Assembly: GCA_018399635.1 (NCBI GenBank)
Contig: JAGYOH010000011.1
Span: forward strand, 1-64,000
Length of the DNA: 64,000 nt
Direction of reading: 5' to 3'
Origin: Clostridia bacterium
GTDB lineage: Bacteria; Bacillota; Clostridia; Peptostreptococcales; Acidaminobacteraceae
The position numbers and the translations under genes are program-made. The notes beneath the pieces are model-generated. The model was not told where the DNA came from, did no database searches, and was given only the letters and a program-made list of their open reading frames with translations. Positions within the stretch are counted from its first letter, which is position 1; each line of letters starts with the position of its first letter. Positions 61,871 to 64,000 of the stretch are shown here, piece by piece.

Positions 61871-64000
61871 ATGATCAAGTTAATTATCGACGGCGTTGCG
61901 GTGGAAGTTGAAAAAGGCACTTCCATTCTCGACGCGGCAAGATCGGTCAATATCAAAATACCGACCCTTTGTCACGATGATCGGCTCAAGCCCTCGGGCG
62001 CCTGCCGTATCTGCGGGGTCGAAATCGAAGGCTCAAGTGAACTGCAGGCCTCATGCACCACACCGGCCCGGGAGGGCATGGTGGTCCGCACCCAGAGTGA
62101 CCGGATCAGGGCTTCGAGAAAACAGCTGCTTGAGTTGATCTGGGAGGATCATCCCAATGAATGCCTGAGCTGTCAAAAGGCGGGGGAATGCGAACTTCAG
62201 GACCTGTGCTACGATTACGGCGTGGAGGCGGAGGGCTTCGCCCCCTTGAAGGTGCGGACCCCCCTGGAAGACTCCAATCCCTTTTATACCTTTGACAAGG
62301 ACAAGTGCATCCTGTGCGGCAAATGCGTCAGGGTCTGTGAAGAGCTCCAGGGTGAAAGCGCCATCCATTTTGTTCAAAGAGGGCATGAAACCGCCATATC
62401 CCATCCCTTCGAGAAGGGGATGGCTTATTCCACCTGTGTCAGCTGCGGCAACTGTGTCGAGGTCTGCCCCACCGCCGCCCTGATGCCCAAGACCGAAGAA
62501 AAGTTCCGGGTATGGGATATCGACAAAAAAGTCCGCACCACCTGTTCCTACTGTGGCGTCGGCTGCCAACTGGACCTGGTGGTCAAGGACAACAAGGTGG
62601 TCCGGGTGGATGCGGCCAGGGACGGCGAGAACGAAGGCATGCTCTGTGTGAAGGGCAAGTTCGGCTACAGCTTCCTCAGCCACGAAGACCGCCTGACCAC
62701 CCCTCTGATCCGGGAGGGGGATGGCTTCAGGGAAGCCTCCTGGGATGAGGCCCTGGACCTGGTGGCGGACAGAATGACGGGGATTTACAAGGCCCACGGT
62801 TCAGAGGCCTTTGCCGCCTTTGCTTCGGCAAGGTGTACCAATGAAGACAATTATGTCCTCCAGAAGATGGTCCGGGGGATTTTCAAGACCAACAACATCG
62901 ATCATTGCGCCCGCCTGTGACACAGCTCCACGGTTGCAGGTCTTGCAACCACACTCGGCAGCGGTGCCATGACCAACAGTATCAAAGAAGTGATCCACAA
63001 CGAAGTGATTTTCGTCATCGGCAGCAATACCACGGAGAACCACCCGGTAATCGGCGCCCTGATGCGTCGGGCGGTGAAGCAGGGGGCCAGGCTCATCGTT
63101 GCGGATCCCAGAAGAATCCCCCTGGCCAGGGACGCCCATATCTACCTGCCCATCCAACCCGGGACCAATGTGGCCCTCCTCAACGGGATGATCAAAACCA
63201 TCATCGAGGAAAAACTCTACAATGAGGACTTCATCCGGGAGAGGACCACGGATTTCAACGCCATGGCCGGGGCCCTGAAGGACTGTTCCGTCGCCAGATC
63301 GGCTGAAATCTGCCAGGTGCCGGAGGAGGACATCCGAAAGGCGGCCAGAATGTATGCGGCCACCCGACGCGGCGGCATCTATTACGCCATGGGCATCACC
63401 CAGCATACCAGCGGGACCGACGGGGTCTACAATGTGGCCAATCTGGCCATGATGACGGGGAACGTCGGTGTGGAATTCGCCGGTGTCAATCCCCTGAGGG
63501 GACAAAGCAATGTCCAGGGTTCCTGCGATCTCGGCGGACTGCCCGATGTCTATCCCGGCTACCAGAAGGTCACTGACGAAAAGGCCCGAAGGAAATTTGA
63601 AGATTTTTGGGGAGTCGAGGGTCTTTCCCCGGACCTGGGTCTGACCCTACCCAAAATGGTGGACCAAGCCCTTGAGGGAAAAATCAAGATGATTTACGTC
63701 ATGGGAGAAAACCCCATGGTTTCCGATCCTGATCTCAACCACTTTGAGGCGGCCATCGATGAGTTGGACTTTTTGGTGGTACAGGATATCTTCATGACAG
63801 AAACGGCCCTGAAGGCTGATGTGGTGCTTCCGGCGGCCGCCTTTGCTGAAAAGGACGGCAGCTTCACCAACACGGAAAGAAGGGTGCAACGGATTAGAAA
63901 GGCCCTGGATCCCCCGGGACAGGCCAAGGCCGACTGGTGGATCCTCAACGAGCTGATGAAGCGGATGGGTTACCACAACGCCTTTGAGACTCCTGAGGAG
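61871..64000 (+). CDS. fdhA: Formate dehydrogenase catalytic subunit with selenocysteine (partial, runs off the window)
   Basis: At least 710 residues. NuoG-like N-terminus: [2Fe-2S] cysteines 34, 45, 48 and 62, a His/Cys cluster around DHPNECLSCQKAGECELQ, and two [4Fe-4S] motifs CILCGKCVRVC and CVSCGNCVEVCP. Then the molybdopterin domain opens with CSYCGVGCQ. The TGA at 62918-62920 (codon 350) falls in DHCARLUHSSTVAGL, which matches E. coli FdhF, where Sec ligates the metal. The frame continues family-like past it (GSNTTENHP, MGITQHTSG, RGQSNVQGSCDLGGLPD, GENPMVSDPD) to the window end. The ATG follows GGGAGGGAG. Interconverts formate and CO2. Confidence 0.95.
62918..62950 (+). promoter_or_regulatory. 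Selenocysteine UGA and SECIS hairpin of fdhA
   Basis: After the TGA (62918-62920), the perfect 7-bp stem GGTTGCA (62932-62938) / TGCAACC (62944-62950) closes a GGTCT loop. This is nearly the same as the E. coli fdhF SECIS (GGTTGCAGGTCT), including its distance from the UGA. Confidence 0.9.

Noticed and set aside
61871-62920. Short NuoG-like protein ending at 62920
   Set aside because: The frame continues with FdhA sequence beyond the UGA, and an fdhF-type SECIS follows it.
1-64000. Mobile element, prophage, CRISPR array or genomic island
   Set aside because: No transposase, integrase, terminal repeats, spaced direct repeats or tRNA-flanked block was seen, and base composition is uniform by eye.

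Overview
The window reads as a chromosome segment of an anaerobic, Gram-positive (Firmicutes, Clostridia-like) bacterium that ferments amino acids. Support for the lineage: cdaA-cdaR, glmM and a glmS ribozyme, addAB, an acpS-alr-EndoAI/EndoA cluster, yhaM, ftsEX followed by a cell-wall hydrolase and ctpA, near-universal Shine-Dalgarno sites and no outer-membrane genes. Support for the lifestyle: a sigma-54-controlled ptb-buk plus 2-oxoacid:ferredoxin oxidoreductase operon, a selenocysteine formate dehydrogenase with an NADH/flavin module, a selenocysteine peroxiredoxin and a PFK of the PPi-dependent-looking type. G+C looks to be in the low to mid 50s by eye and is uniform. I see no rRNA, tRNA, CRISPR array, insertion sequence or prophage. 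A genus cannot be fixed from this; Acidaminobacter/Fusibacter-type Clostridia would fit, as inference only.

Layout. 1-3.6 kb: aroB, a YdcZ-type transporter, diadenylate cyclase cdaA and its partner cdaR. 3.6-10.8 kb: a PAS-containing sigma-54 activator, then ptb, buk, a P-loop ATPase of unknown role and four subunits of a branched-chain-type 2-oxoacid:ferredoxin oxidoreductase. A -24/-12 promoter with palindromic upstream sites lies between activator and operon. 10.9-16.6 kb: glmM, glmS ribozyme and glmS, plsC, a small membrane protein, a parvulin. 16.6-21.2 kb: yhaM, a GlnK/GlnL-like two-component system and an AGCS sodium:amino-acid symporter with a hairpin over its ribosome-binding site. 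21.2-24.9 kb: SEC-C protein, two-gene LysO-type exporter, a 360-bp unexplained gap, a HAD phosphatase and a reductive-dehalogenase-like Fe-S protein. 25-29.2 kb: phosphofructokinase, a ZorA/ZorB-like (MotA/OmpA) pair, the selenoprotein peroxiredoxin and a TIGR01906 membrane protein. 29.2-35.9 kb: addBA. 35.8-43.9 kb: EamA transporter, psuK-psuG, transketolase, acpS-alr-mazEF, a secreted protein and a WecG/TagA glycosyltransferase. 44-52.7 kb: Lon-family protease, 5-formyl-THF cyclo-ligase, ftsEX-hydrolase-ctpA, a GNAT enzyme and an AI-2E family permease. 52.7-59.4 kb: uvrB-uvrA-uvrC behind a LexA-like box. 59.5-64 kb: NuoE-like, [2Fe-2S] and NuoF-like subunits and a selenocysteine formate dehydrogenase cut by the window end.

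How the parts work together (inference from gene families). Amino-acid-derived 2-oxoacids are decarboxylated by the VOR-type enzyme to acyl-CoA and reduced ferredoxin. Ptb and Buk turn acyl-CoA into acyl-phosphate and ATP. The NuoE/NuoF/FdhA complex would couple ferredoxin and NADH to formate or CO2. Amino-acid uptake is represented by the AGCS symporter under its own two-component system. Two in-frame UGA codons, each followed by a SECIS-type hairpin, show that the organism must encode selenocysteine insertion machinery elsewhere.
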